In this document: piece by piece, positions 1-6,852 of the stretch | How the letters are laid out: every line of letters begins with the position of its first letter | Position numbering within the stretch: the first letter of the stretch is position 1 | Assembly (NCBI GenBank): GCA_050945895.1 | Contig: JBMNTU010000033.1 | Span: forward strand, 1 to 20,015 | Source: JBMNTU01 sp050945895 | GTDB lineage: Bacteria; Bacillota; Clostridia; Christensenellales; Christensenellaceae | Reading direction: 5' to 3' | Length of the DNA stretch: 20,015 bases | Program-made: the position numbers and the translations under genes | Notes under the pieces: model-generated | The model's input: the letters and a program-made list of their open reading frames with translations, nothing else | Told to the model about the DNA's origin: nothing | The model's database searches: none

Positions 1-1388
1 TGCGCCTCACGCATGTGGTTTTTGGCGTTTAATACCTCGTGCTTGATTCCTTTTGGTACAAGGAGGGAGGACAGGTATTCGCTGTCCGAAACAGAAACCG
101 TACCCACCAGAACGGGCTGTCCCGTTTTGTGTATTTCTACAATATCTTCCACCACTGCACGAAATTTCCCCGCTTTTGTCGCATAGATCGTATCGTGCAA
201 GTCCTGCCGTACCATTGGCATATGCGTCGGAATCTCCACCACCTGCAGGTTATAGATCCCATCAAATTCCTCTTCTTCCGTTTTGGCCGTACCCGTCATA
301 CCCGAAAGCTTTTTGTACATCCTGAAAAAGTTCTGGAACGTAACCGTAGCAAGCGTTTTAGACTCGCGCTCTACCTTTACGCCTTCTTTGGATTCAATCG
401 CCTGGTGCAGGCCGTCCGAATACCGCCGCCCCACCATCAGCCGGCCGGTGAATTCGTCCACAATCACCACTTCTCCGTCGTTTACCACATACTCCCGGTC
501 GCGGAGCATCATATGGTGCGCTTTTAGCGCCTGGTTGATATGGTGCACGATTTCTGTATTCTCAATATCCGTCAGGTTTTCTACAGAAAAATACTGCTCT
601 GCCTTACCAACGCCTTCTTCCGTCAGGTTGATGGCCTTCATTTTTTCGTCAAAATCGAAATCCTGCTCCGCTTTCAGCCTGCGCACAAATTTATCTGCTT
701 TGCCGTAAAGGTCTGTGCCTTTATCTCCCGGGCCCGAAATGATGAGCGGGGTCCGCGCTTCATCGACGAGTATACTGTCCACCTCGTCCACAATCGCGTA
801 ATTGAGCTCGCGCTGCACAAGGTCTTCCTTGCGGACGACCATGTTGTCCCTAAGGTAGTCAAACCCAAGCTCGTTATTGGTCGCATAAATGATATCGCAG
901 GCATACGCCTGCTGCTTTTGCTTTTTGTCCATCTCCCGCGCAATCAGCCCAACAGAATAGCCAAGAAATTTGAACACCTTTCCCATCCACTCGCTGTCAC
1001 GCTTTGCCAAATATTCGTTTACCGTTACAATATGCACGCCTTTGCCGGAAATGGCGTTTAAAACAGCAGGAAGCGTCGCAACCAGCGTTTTTCCTTCACC
1101 GGTTTTCATCTCGGAGATGTTTCCCTGATGCAGCACAATGCCGCCCAAAATCTGCTCATAAAAATGCCGAAGACCCAGCACGCGCGCGCTTGCCTCCCGC
1201 ACCTGCGCAAACACCTCGGGCAAAAGGTCGTCCAGCGTTTCTCCGTTCTCGTATCTTTTTTTGTATTCCTCTGTTTTAGCAACCAACTCCTGGTCGCTGA
1301 GCTTTTCAAACGCGGGCGCAGCCGCCTCCACCCTGTCCGCAATTTTCTTTACCGGCTTCAGCGCCGCTCTTGCAAAAAAACCCGCCAT
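1..1388 (-). CDS. secA: Protein translocase subunit SecA, N-terminal 462 codons (cut by the window edge)
   Basis: SecA is the ATPase motor that pushes preproteins through the SecYEG channel at the cytoplasmic membrane. The minus-strand reading starts MAGFFARAAL and is open to the window edge. It shows the SecA Walker A motif MKTGEGKT (residues 94-101), the NELGFDYLRDNM block (about 172-183), the Walker B/DEAD-type stretch DEVDSILVDEART (201-213), and the preprotein cross-linking region continuing past VDEFTGRL. Full SecA is usually 800-950 residues, so roughly half is visible and the rest lies left of position 1. The start at 1388 is supported by an AGAAGGA ribosome site about 9 bases upstream. 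The gene is head-to-head with hpf, whereas in Bacillus hpf lies upstream of secA on the same strand. Identity is very secure; only the missing C-terminus is unknown. Confidence 0.97.
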   Translation of the reverse strand, partial: MAGFFARAALKPVKKIADRVEAAAPAFEKLSDQELVAKTEEYKKRYENGETLDDLLPEVFAQVREASARVLGLRHFYEQILGGIVLHQGNISEMKTGEGKTLVATLPAVLNAISGKGVHIVTVNEYLAKRDSEWMGKVFKFLGYSVGLIAREMDKKQKQQAYACDIIYATNNELGFDYLRDNMVVRKEDLVQRELNYAIVDEVDSILVDEARTPLIISGPGDKGTDLYGKADKFVRRLKAEQDFDFDEKMKAINLTEEGVGKAEQYFSVENLTDIENTEIVHHINQALKAHHMMLRDREYVVNDGEVVIVDEFTGRLMVGRRYSDGLHQAIESKEGVKVERESKTLATVTFQNFFRMYKKLSGMTGTAKTEEEEFDGIYNLQVVEIPTHMPMVRQDLHDTIYATKAGKFRAVVEDIVEIHKTGQPVLVGTVSVSDSEYLSSLLVPKGIKHEVLNAKNHMREA

Positions 1389-1459
1389 ATATGTTTATCC
1401 TTCTTTGCCATTATTTTCTGTCCAAACCAAAGCACGCCTTTTACGGCTGTACCCCATTT

Positions 1460-1488
1460 ATTCTATCAAACACGCATTATTTAGTAAA
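1460..1488 (-). promoter_or_regulatory. Putative sigma-A promoter of secA
   Basis: On the minus strand TTTACT (1488-1483) and TAGAAT (1465-1460) are separated by exactly 17 bases, matching 4/6 and 5/6 of the consensus hexamers. Transcription would begin near 1453, giving a leader of about 65 bases before the secA start. This is a by-eye match only. Confidence 0.5.
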
Positions 1489-1531
1489 GGGAGCGTTTCC
1501 CAAAATAACACAATGTTCATAACTTTTTGAA

Positions 1532-1560
1532 TTGCGTTTTGTATGCTTTCAGGCTATAAT
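1532..1560 (+). promoter_or_regulatory. Putative sigma-A promoter of hpf
   Basis: TTGCGT (1532-1537) and a perfect TATAAT (1555-1560) are 17 bases apart. The predicted start near 1567 would give an AT-rich leader of about 125 bases. The -35 box matches only its first three bases, so strength or an extra activator cannot be judged. HPF genes are often stress- or stationary-phase-controlled, but no sigma-B or CodY-type site was recognised. Confidence 0.5.
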
Positions 1561-1641
1561 ATTTAAAAGTTGCCATGATGCTGTTCATGCTTCAAAGTTT
1601 TGTTTATCAATACTATATAAGCACTTCAAAATTCAAATGTT

Positions 1642-1662
1642 TTATATGGAAACCCCATATAA
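1642..1662 (+). repeat. Perfect 8-bp inverted repeat in the hpf leader
   Basis: TTATATGG (1642-1649) and CCATATAA (1655-1662) form a perfect palindrome around the 5-base loop AAACC. It ends 29 bases before the hpf start, just ahead of the ribosome site GGAAGGAG. It contains a second TATAAT (1658-1663) without a convincing -35. It could be an operator or a weak leader hairpin affecting translation; the sequence does not decide. Confidence 0.5.
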
Positions 1663-1691
1663 TCAAGATACACCGGAAGGAGTTGAACTGA

Positions 1692-2222
1692 ATGAAAGTA
1701 TTAATTTCTGGGAAAAACATCCATGTGTCAGACTACCTGCGTAATGTGGTCGACAAAAAGGCAAGCAAGCTCGACCGCTATTTCCGTCCGGACACCGAAA
1801 TGCATGTGACGCTGTCCATCGAAAAACAGCGCCATATCGCAGAGGTCACCGTTTTATACGACGGCCTTGTGCTGCGCGCAGAGGAAGCCACCGGGGATAT
1901 GTATTCCTCCATCGACGCGTCCCTCAAAAAGCTGGAACGCCAAATGCGCAAGCACCGCACCAAGCTGGAGCGGCATCTTCGGGAAGAAGGCGGTTTCCCC
2001 GAAGAAACAGTCTACGATTACTACGACGAATTCGAAGACGACGAGCCGCAAATTGTCCGCAATAAAAAGTTTGTTGCGCGCCCAATGGATATCGAAGATG
2101 CTGTTATGCAGATGGAGCTTTTGGGCCATAGCTTTTTCGTGTACCGCAACGCGCACACCAACGAGGTAAATGTGTTGTATAAGCGTTCGGACGGCAACTA
2201 CGGACTAATCGAGCCGCAGTAA
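1692..2222 (+). CDS. hpf: Ribosome hibernation promoting factor, long form
   Basis: Long HPF binds the 30S decoding centre and dimerises 70S ribosomes into inactive 100S particles during slow growth. The 176-residue product has the usual two-part layout. The N-terminal beta-alpha fold (about 1-98) starts MKVLISGKNI and contains the basic helix KKLERQMRKHRTKLERH. An acidic linker follows (about 102-120, DYYDEFEDDE). The C-terminal dimerisation domain (about 122-175) has VRNKKFVARPMDIEDAV, the LLGHSFFVYRN strand and a YGLIEP ending, all typical. Length matches the family. GGAAGGAG about 9 bases upstream supports the start. It is monocistronic between its promoter region and the terminator at 2269-2305, and divergent from secA. 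Confidence 0.96.
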   Translation: MKVLISGKNIHVSDYLRNVVDKKASKLDRYFRPDTEMHVTLSIEKQRHIAEVTVLYDGLVLRAEEATGDMYSSIDASLKKLERQMRKHRTKLERHLREEGGFPEETVYDYYDEFEDDEPQIVRNKKFVARPMDIEDAVMQMELLGHSFFVYRNAHTNEVNVLYKRSDGNYGLIEPQ

Positions 2223-2268
2223 CTGCGCTGCCGAAAGGTTTCCGTTCCGCTAAAATAGACAGATAATA

Positions 2269-2305
2269 AAAAGCACCGCAGGAGGTTATCTCCCGCGGTG
2301 CTTTT
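2269..2305. terminator. Bidirectional intrinsic terminator between hpf and pckA
   Basis: AAAAGCACCGC (2269-2279) pairs perfectly with GCGGTGCTTTT (2295-2305), with a second short GGAG/CTCC stem inside. T-rich tracts occur on both sides, so it can end both convergent transcripts. It lies 46 bases after the hpf stop and 22 bases after the pckA stop. Confidence 0.9.
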
Positions 2306-2326
2306 AATCGTTTTTTTATCCGGCAC

Positions 2327-3931
2327 TTACAGCTGTGGCCCTGCGGAAACCAATGCCTTTCCGGCTGCATTTCCTTCGTATTTAGTAAAGTTCTTTATAA
2401 ACCGCTGTGCCAGATCCTTAGCTTTTGTCTCCCACTCAGAAGCGTCCGCATAGGTGTCGCGCGGATCAAGAATCTTCGTATCCACGCCCGGCAGCTCTGT
2501 GGGAATGGCAACGTTGAAGTACGGCAGCATCTTCGTCGACGCCTTTGTGGTGGAACCATCAAGGATCGCATCGATGATGCCGCGGGTGTCTTTGATCGAG
2601 ATACGCTTACCCGAACCATTCCAGCCTGTGTTCACAAGGTATGCTTTTGCGTTGTTTTTCACCATTCTCTTCACAAGCTCCTCCGCATACTTTGTCGGAT
2701 GCAGTTCCAGGAACGCCTTGCCAAAACAAGCGGAAAACGTCGGCGTAGGCTCTGTGATGCCGCGCTCCGTGCCTGCCAGCTTGGCCGTGAAGCCAGACAG
2801 GAAATAGTATTCCATCTGCTCGGGCGTCAAAATCGATACAGGGGGCAGAACGCCAAACGCGTCCGCCGACAGGAAGATAACGTCCTTTGCTGCCGGTGCT
2901 GCCGAAATCGGTTTTACAATCTTTTCAATGTGGTCGATGGGGTACGATACACGGGTGTTCTCCGTTACGCTCTTATCGTGGAAATCGATCTTGCCGTTGG
3001 CGTCAAGCGTAACGTTTTCCAGCAGCGCATCCCGCTTAATTGCGTTGTAAATGTCCGGCTCCGATTCTTTATCCAGGTCAATGACCTTTGCATAGCATCC
3101 ACCTTCAAAGTTGAATATGCCCTTGTCATCCCAGCCATGCTCGTCGTCTCCAATAAGCAGGCGCTTGGGGTCTGTAGACAGGGTCGTTTTACCTGTTCCG
3201 GAAAGACCGAAGAAAATGGCCGTGTTCTCGCCGTTCATATCAGTGTTTGCCGAGCAATGCATCGATGCAATGCCCTTAAGCGGCAGATAGTAGTTCATCA
3301 TGGAGAACATGCCTTTTTTCATCTCGCCGCCATACCAGGTGTTCAGTATAACCTGCTCACGGCTTGTAAGGTTGAATACGGTAGCCGTCTCGGAATTAAG
3401 GCCCAGTTCCTTGTAGTTTTCCGCTTTTGCCTTAGAGGCGTTGTATACGGTAAAGTCCGGTTTAAAGTTTTCCAGCTCCTCGGCCGTCGGGCGAATGAAC
3501 ATATTTTTAACAAAATGCGCCTGCCAGGCAACCTCCATAATGAAACGGATGGCCATACGGGTATCTGCATTGGTGCCGCAAAAGGCATCCACAACAAAAA
3601 GACGTTTATTCGAAAGCTGCTTAACTGCAATTTTCTTTAATTCGTGCCACGAGTCCTCGCGCAGCGGGCGGTTGTCGTTCGGATCCGCATCCGAAGTCCA
3701 CCAAACCGTGTCCTTCGAAACATCGTCCATAACGATGAACTTGTCTTTGGGCGACCGTCCTGTATAGATGCCGGTCATAACGTTTACAGCGCCAAGCTCG
3801 CTTACCTGGCCCTTTTCAAAGCCCTCCAGGCCAGGCTTCATCTCTTCCTCAAACAACAGCTCGAAAGATGGATTGCGGACAATTTCTTTCACTCCCGTAA
3901 TTCCATATTGGCTCAAATCAATATTTGCCAT
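2327..3931 (-). CDS. pckA: Phosphoenolpyruvate carboxykinase (ATP)
   Basis: Cytosolic enzyme interconverting oxaloacetate + ATP and PEP + CO2 + ADP. In fermentative anaerobes it often runs in the carboxylating, ATP-forming direction (family knowledge; direction not visible here). The 534-residue product is the normal length. Visible motifs: substrate loop GRSPKDKF (58-65), PEPCK-specific LFVVDAFCG (111-119), P-loop GLSGTGKTT (242-250), metal-binding IGDDEHGW (260-267), RVSYPI (327-332) and the nucleotide-binding NTGWNGSGKRI stretch (434-444). The ATP-type signature separates it from GTP-type enzymes. I start at MANIDLSQYG because GAGAGG sits 8 bases before it; a reading 26 codons longer has no ribosome site and a non-family N-terminus. 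It appears monocistronic with its own promoter. Confidence 0.97.
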   Translation of the reverse strand: MANIDLSQYGITGVKEIVRNPSFELLFEEEMKPGLEGFEKGQVSELGAVNVMTGIYTGRSPKDKFIVMDDVSKDTVWWTSDADPNDNRPLREDSWHELKKIAVKQLSNKRLFVVDAFCGTNADTRMAIRFIMEVAWQAHFVKNMFIRPTAEELENFKPDFTVYNASKAKAENYKELGLNSETATVFNLTSREQVILNTWYGGEMKKGMFSMMNYYLPLKGIASMHCSANTDMNGENTAIFFGLSGTGKTTLSTDPKRLLIGDDEHGWDDKGIFNFEGGCYAKVIDLDKESEPDIYNAIKRDALLENVTLDANGKIDFHDKSVTENTRVSYPIDHIEKIVKPISAAPAAKDVIFLSADAFGVLPPVSILTPEQMEYYFLSGFTAKLAGTERGITEPTPTFSACFGKAFLELHPTKYAEELVKRMVKNNAKAYLVNTGWNGSGKRISIKDTRGIIDAILDGSTTKASTKMLPYFNVAIPTELPGVDTKILDPRDTYADASEWETKAKDLAQRFIKNFTKYEGNAAGKALVSAGPQL

Positions 3932-3969
3932 TTTTAAAACCTCTCTTTTCTTTGTTTTGTCAAATTCGA

Positions 3970-3999
3970 TATAAATAATGCACCCACTTACCTGTGCAA
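3970..3999 (-). promoter_or_regulatory. Putative pckA promoter
   Basis: On the minus strand TTGCAC (3999-3994) is followed after 18 bases by TTTATA (3975-3970), or after 16 bases by TATTTA. The -35 matches 4/6 positions. The start site would lie about 30-35 bases before the pckA ATG. No catabolite-responsive element was recognised with certainty. Confidence 0.4.
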
Positions 4000-4029
4000 A
4001 TACCGTCATTCATTTTTCTAAATTGATTG

Positions 4030-4070
4030 AAACAGGGCTTTTTCAAAAATTTCAGCCAAATCCCCTGTTT
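4030..4070. repeat. 8-bp inverted repeat upstream of pckA / after rsmA
   Basis: AAACAGGG (4030-4037) and CCCTGTTT (4063-4070) are perfect inverted copies 25 bases apart. The loop also holds GGCT/AGCC that can extend the fold. There is no T-tract on the minus-strand side, so it is not a standard terminator for rsmA. It lies about 31 bases upstream of the pckA -35 box and could be an operator or processing hairpin. Confidence 0.4.
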
Positions 4071-4119
4071 CTAATATTCTACACGTTATTCTTTTTTCCT
4101 GCAATGGCTATATTCTTTT

Positions 4120-4959
4120 TCACAAATCATACAAATTTTTTGTCAAGGTGCAAAATTCTTCAGGCGATATTTCTTGTGCCCGCGCGCGCTCAGGAATACG
4201 GCTTTTTTCCAGCGCACCAGAAACCGCCTTTGCATCCTTCAGTTGCTTCAGGTTGTTAAAAATTGTTTTTCTCCGCATTGCAAAAGCAGCCCGAACAACC
4301 GTTTCATATTTTTTACGCGGTACATAAAAAGGCTCTTTCATATTAAGCCTAAGCACGGCCGAGTCCACATCGGGCACCGGATAAAAGCAGTTTTTGGATA
4401 CCGTAAACAGGTACTCCGGCTGCGCAAAATAGTTGCACGACGCCGTAATTGCCCCATAGTTCGGGTCATCCTTTTGTGCCGTCAGGCGCATAGCGACTTC
4501 CTTTTGAACCATAACGGTTATGCCAAGAATAGGTGCCTGCGACTCTAACAGCTTCATCAAAATTTTGCTGGTAATGTAGTAGGGCAGATTGCCGCACACA
4601 AAAAAAGGACGATGTTGGAAAAACTTTCCTGCCTCGTCCCGAATATCCGTTTTTAAAATATCCTGATGCAACACCAAAAGATTGTCCGGCCGGCCCAAAG
4701 ACGTCTGCACCAACGAAAAAAGCCCATCATCTATTTCTACCGAGAGCACCTTTTCCGCACGCGTCAAAAGCTCCTTTGTAAGCGCACCCAGCCCCGTTCC
4801 AATTTCAAACACACAATCCCCGCTTCCCGCACCTGTGCTTTCCGCAATTTTTCTGGTAATATTTCCGTCAACCAAAAAATTCTGGCCAAATCTCTTCAGG
4901 GGAGAAAGCCCGTTTTCATTCAATATGCGGGTAATATCACTACGCGAAGTAACGTTCAT
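4120..4959 (-). CDS. rsmA: 16S rRNA (adenine1518/1519-N6)-dimethyltransferase
   Basis: RsmA (KsgA) uses SAM to dimethylate two adjacent adenines in helix 45 of 16S rRNA late in 30S assembly. The 279-residue product shows the family N-terminus SPLKRFGQNFLVD (about 19-31), SAM motif I FEIGTGLGALT (51-61), the acidic VEID end of the second strand (74-77), catalytic motif IV NLPYYI (124-129), and FYPVPDVDSAV (192-202), followed by a helical C-terminal domain. Length is normal. The start at 4959 gives the usual family N-terminus and has a weak GGAA about 9 bases upstream. An alternative ATG at 5004 adds 15 non-conserved residues. The NlpC/P60 gene stops 57 bases upstream on the same strand, suggesting co-transcription. 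Confidence 0.95.
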   Translation of the reverse strand: MNVTSRSDITRILNENGLSPLKRFGQNFLVDGNITRKIAESTGAGSGDCVFEIGTGLGALTKELLTRAEKVLSVEIDDGLFSLVQTSLGRPDNLLVLHQDILKTDIRDEAGKFFQHRPFFVCGNLPYYITSKILMKLLESQAPILGITVMVQKEVAMRLTAQKDDPNYGAITASCNYFAQPEYLFTVSKNCFYPVPDVDSAVLRLNMKEPFYVPRKKYETVVRAAFAMRRKTIFNNLKQLKDAKAVSGALEKSRIPERARAQEISPEEFCTLTKNLYDL

Positions 4960-5016
4960 TTTCAAAATTCCATTTTGGGGAAGCAGCACCGCGCCAGCAT
5001 CCATATTTACCAGCTA

Positions 5017-6405
5017 TCACGGTGCAGCTATGCTCTGCTGTGGCAGCATGCGCTTTCCGCAAATAAAGTTGCTCGTCCAATAGCCGCTCTGGCTGATATT
5101 ATACGCAGTCCGTACCTGCCCCTGGCTAGACGACGCATCGATCATTGTATCGTCACCGATATAGATTCCAACGTGCCCCGCAAAGCAGACAATATCGCCG
5201 CGCTGCAATTCGCTCATACTGCCAATTGTCGTGTATCCCGAAACCGCCCACTGGCCGGACGTCATATAGCCGATTTTATAACCGCTTTGGTTGAGGCAAT
5301 AATACACAAGCCCCGAGCAATCAAACACATCCGGGCCTTTGCCTCCCAAAACGTACGTTTTTCCCATCTGTAGCTGCGCGGCAGAAATCAACGCCTCCAC
5401 CGCAGGCGTATCCCATGCGGTCATCGCAGAAACCTTATAACCGTTTATGTTTTTTGCTTCTGTGGAATACATGTAATCCAAAAAATCGCGGGCAATAAGG
5501 TCACTGCTTTCCAGTTCGTTGACATCGCGGAATTTTTCCACCGCGTTCATGGTTCGCGTATCAAAAACACCGGTCGCCTCAGAATCGTAGCCCATCTCGT
5601 ACAGCCGGGTCTGAAGCTGCTCCACGTCCGTTCCCTCTACGCCAAGCGTAATATTGTAAGGCTCCGCTTCACTGTCCAACAGCGCCGCCAGCGTTTCTTT
5701 GTCTACAACACCGGTAACGTCGAGGCTGTTTTGCCGCTGAAAATACCCCACACTTTCCTCAATTGCCTCATCGTAAAAAATAGAATAGAGGTTTTGGGGC
5801 AGGTAATTGTATTCTGCAAGCTTTTCCTGCACAACGGATACAAACTCCCCTTCCGCGCCCAGCGTAAGTTCCCCCTGCTGGCCAAAAAGCAGCAATGCCG
5901 CTTCAATCTGCTGCGGCGTAGAATCCTTTGCCGCACCCAAGTTCTGCAGCGTATCCCGTGCAATAAAGCGTTTTTCGGAAACCGAGCCATCCGGATTTAT
6001 TTCTGGCTCTATTTCAATATAATACGGCTCGTCCACACGTTCCACACGCGTCTCCAATTCCTCTGCGTGTTCCTCGTCGATTGGGTCGTCCACCTCAATC
6101 ACTTTTACAAATGAAGAATGATTGGCCCCATCCACGTTTGTGATTGGCGTAAGTGGTTCTGTTTCAGCAGCCACTTCCGATGCTGGCGCACCGCCTTCTC
6201 CGGCATATGCAGATGCCTGCTGTATTCCGCCGGTGCTGTCCGGGGCAAACGCCACTCCCGCCAATACGCACACCAATACAACGCAAGCCGCCGCACCCAA
6301 AACAATCCTGGCGTTCCTTTTGTTCGAAAAAAACGCACGTATCCGGTTTTTGCTTTCCGGTTCGCTTACCGCACTCTCATTATTTTTTTTATTGATTTGG
6401 TTCAT
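5017..6405 (-). CDS. Membrane-anchored NlpC/P60 cell-wall hydrolase with peptidoglycan-binding domains
   Basis: Predicted gamma-D-glutamyl-type peptidoglycan endopeptidase acting outside the membrane. The 462-residue product has a basic cytosolic N-terminus (1-32), one membrane segment (about 33-54, VLGAAACVVLVCVLAGVAFA), a low-complexity linker rich in Ala, Glu and Pro (about 55-125), two peptidoglycan_binding_1-like repeats (about 183-243 and 254-295), and a C-terminal NlpC/P60 domain (about 335-455). The catalytic Cys is C363 in FDCSGLVYYC and the His is H411 in AGHVGIYIG. No Ala-X-Ala cleavage or lipobox is evident, so I infer a retained anchor. AAGGGTGG five bases before 6405 sets the start; a 42-codon longer reading has no supporting ribosome site. 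It is followed by rsmA and faces the dehydrogenase gene across a 447-bp region. The substrate bond is inferred from family only. Confidence 0.9.
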   Translation of the reverse strand: MNQINKKNNESAVSEPESKNRIRAFFSNKRNARIVLGAAACVVLVCVLAGVAFAPDSTGGIQQASAYAGEGGAPASEVAAETEPLTPITNVDGANHSSFVKVIEVDDPIDEEHAEELETRVERVDEPYYIEIEPEINPDGSVSEKRFIARDTLQNLGAAKDSTPQQIEAALLLFGQQGELTLGAEGEFVSVVQEKLAEYNYLPQNLYSIFYDEAIEESVGYFQRQNSLDVTGVVDKETLAALLDSEAEPYNITLGVEGTDVEQLQTRLYEMGYDSEATGVFDTRTMNAVEKFRDVNELESSDLIARDFLDYMYSTEAKNINGYKVSAMTAWDTPAVEALISAAQLQMGKTYVLGGKGPDVFDCSGLVYYCLNQSGYKIGYMTSGQWAVSGYTTIGSMSELQRGDIVCFAGHVGIYIGDDTMIDASSSQGQVRTAYNISQSGYWTSNFICGKRMLPQQSIAAP

Positions 6406-6459
6406 TGATCCACCCTTATAAAATATCCGCAGAAACATCCTGCCGGAATATGTGTGTAC

Positions 6460-6488
6460 ATTATAATATATTTTTTTATGGAAGTATA
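6460..6488 (-). promoter_or_regulatory. Possible promoter of the NlpC/P60 gene
   Basis: On the minus strand a perfect TATAAT (6465-6460) has TATACT 17 bases upstream as a poor -35. Transcription would start near 6453, about 48 bases before the gene. The region is very AT-rich, so chance matches are expected. Confidence 0.3.
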
Positions 6489-6559
6489 GGAAATTTGCCT
6501 TTTTGCGGAATATATTTAACACTTTTTTCATATATTATAATTAGACGAACGAGTGATCG

Positions 6560-6580
6560 CATGTTTTTTTGAAAAACATG
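6560..6580. repeat. Perfect 9-bp hairpin in the divergent region
   Basis: CATGTTTTT (6560-6568) and AAAAACATG (6572-6580) are perfect inverted copies with a 3-base loop, followed by TTTT on the plus strand. With only two G/C pairs the stem is weak as a terminator. No plus-strand gene precedes it. It may be an operator or part of the NlpC/P60 leader on the other strand. Confidence 0.4.
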
Positions 6581-6619
6581 TTTTAGTATCATCAAGAAGG
6601 TTATAAATATAATGAACCC

Positions 6620-6702
6620 GAAAGGGACTTATAAAATTGAGTGCGACGACTGACAATACATACCCCCAATCGCAAAAAACCGATTTATTTAATCGGTTTT
6701 TT
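6620..6702 (+). ncRNA. Candidate small RNA ending at an intrinsic terminator (unidentified)
   Basis: A strong terminator at 6674-6702 has no coding region before it on either strand within reach. A perfect TATAAT (6608-6613) lies about 60 bases upstream of the terminator stem, though its -35 is poor. The stretch between contains a GNRA-type hairpin CCCGAAAGGG (6617-6626) and a GC-richer block, unlike its AT-rich flanks. AATCG just before the terminator could pair with the stem arm CGATT, as an antiterminator would. I could not match it to a known riboswitch or RNA class. Alternatively it is only the leftover terminator of a lost gene. Confidence 0.3.
6674..6702. terminator. Intrinsic terminator, 12-bp stem
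   Basis: AAAAAACCGATT (6674-6685) pairs perfectly with AATCGGTTTTTT (6691-6702) around the loop TATTT. T runs occur on both strands, so it can work both ways. It separates the NlpC/P60 divergent region from the dehydrogenase promoter. Confidence 0.85.
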
Positions 6703-6732
6703 GTTTTCCTTGCAATATCTGGCAAAATCCCC

Positions 6733-6761
6733 TTAACAACTACTGTTGATTATTGTATAAT
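6733..6761 (+). promoter_or_regulatory. Sigma-A-type promoter of the zinc dehydrogenase gene
   Basis: TTAACA (6733-6738) and TATAAT (6756-6761) are 17 bases apart and match 5/6 and 6/6 consensus positions. The start near 6768 gives an 85-base leader that contains the inverted repeat at 6800-6825. Confidence 0.65.
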
Positions 6762-6799
6762 TGTATATAATATCAATTTCTGTTATTCAAGCCTAAAAA

Positions 6800-6825
6800 T
6801 GCACCTTACACAAATTCTAGGTGCA
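6800..6825 (+). repeat. 7-bp inverted repeat in the dehydrogenase leader (possible operator)
   Basis: TGCACCT (6800-6806) and AGGTGCA (6819-6825) are perfect inverted copies 12 bases apart. They lie about 30 bases after the predicted transcription start and just before the gene. Arms about two helical turns apart suit a dimeric repressor as well as an RNA hairpin. No regulator gene adjoins it. Confidence 0.4.
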
Positions 6826-6852
6826 AATTATTCATAGTAAGGAGCAAGAGAA

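Noticed and set aside
1532..1744. Plus-strand 70-codon frame ahead of hpf
   Set aside because: It covers the hpf promoter and leader and overlaps the hpf start in another frame; no ribosome site precedes its ATG.
2699..3640. Plus-strand open frame of 313 codons opposite pckA
   Set aside because: It is wholly antisense to a full-length, motif-complete pckA, has no ribosome site and no recognisable domain; it is a codon-bias shadow.
6406..6531. 42-codon N-terminal extension of the NlpC/P60 protein
   Set aside because: It would place an AT-rich promoter-like stretch inside the gene; the strong AAGGGTGG site and a proper membrane anchor follow the ATG at 6405.
6541..6673. c-di-AMP (ydaO-type) riboswitch for the NlpC/P60 gene
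   Set aside because: Such switches often precede wall hydrolases, but the minus-strand leader is AT-rich and I could not find their conserved paired elements.
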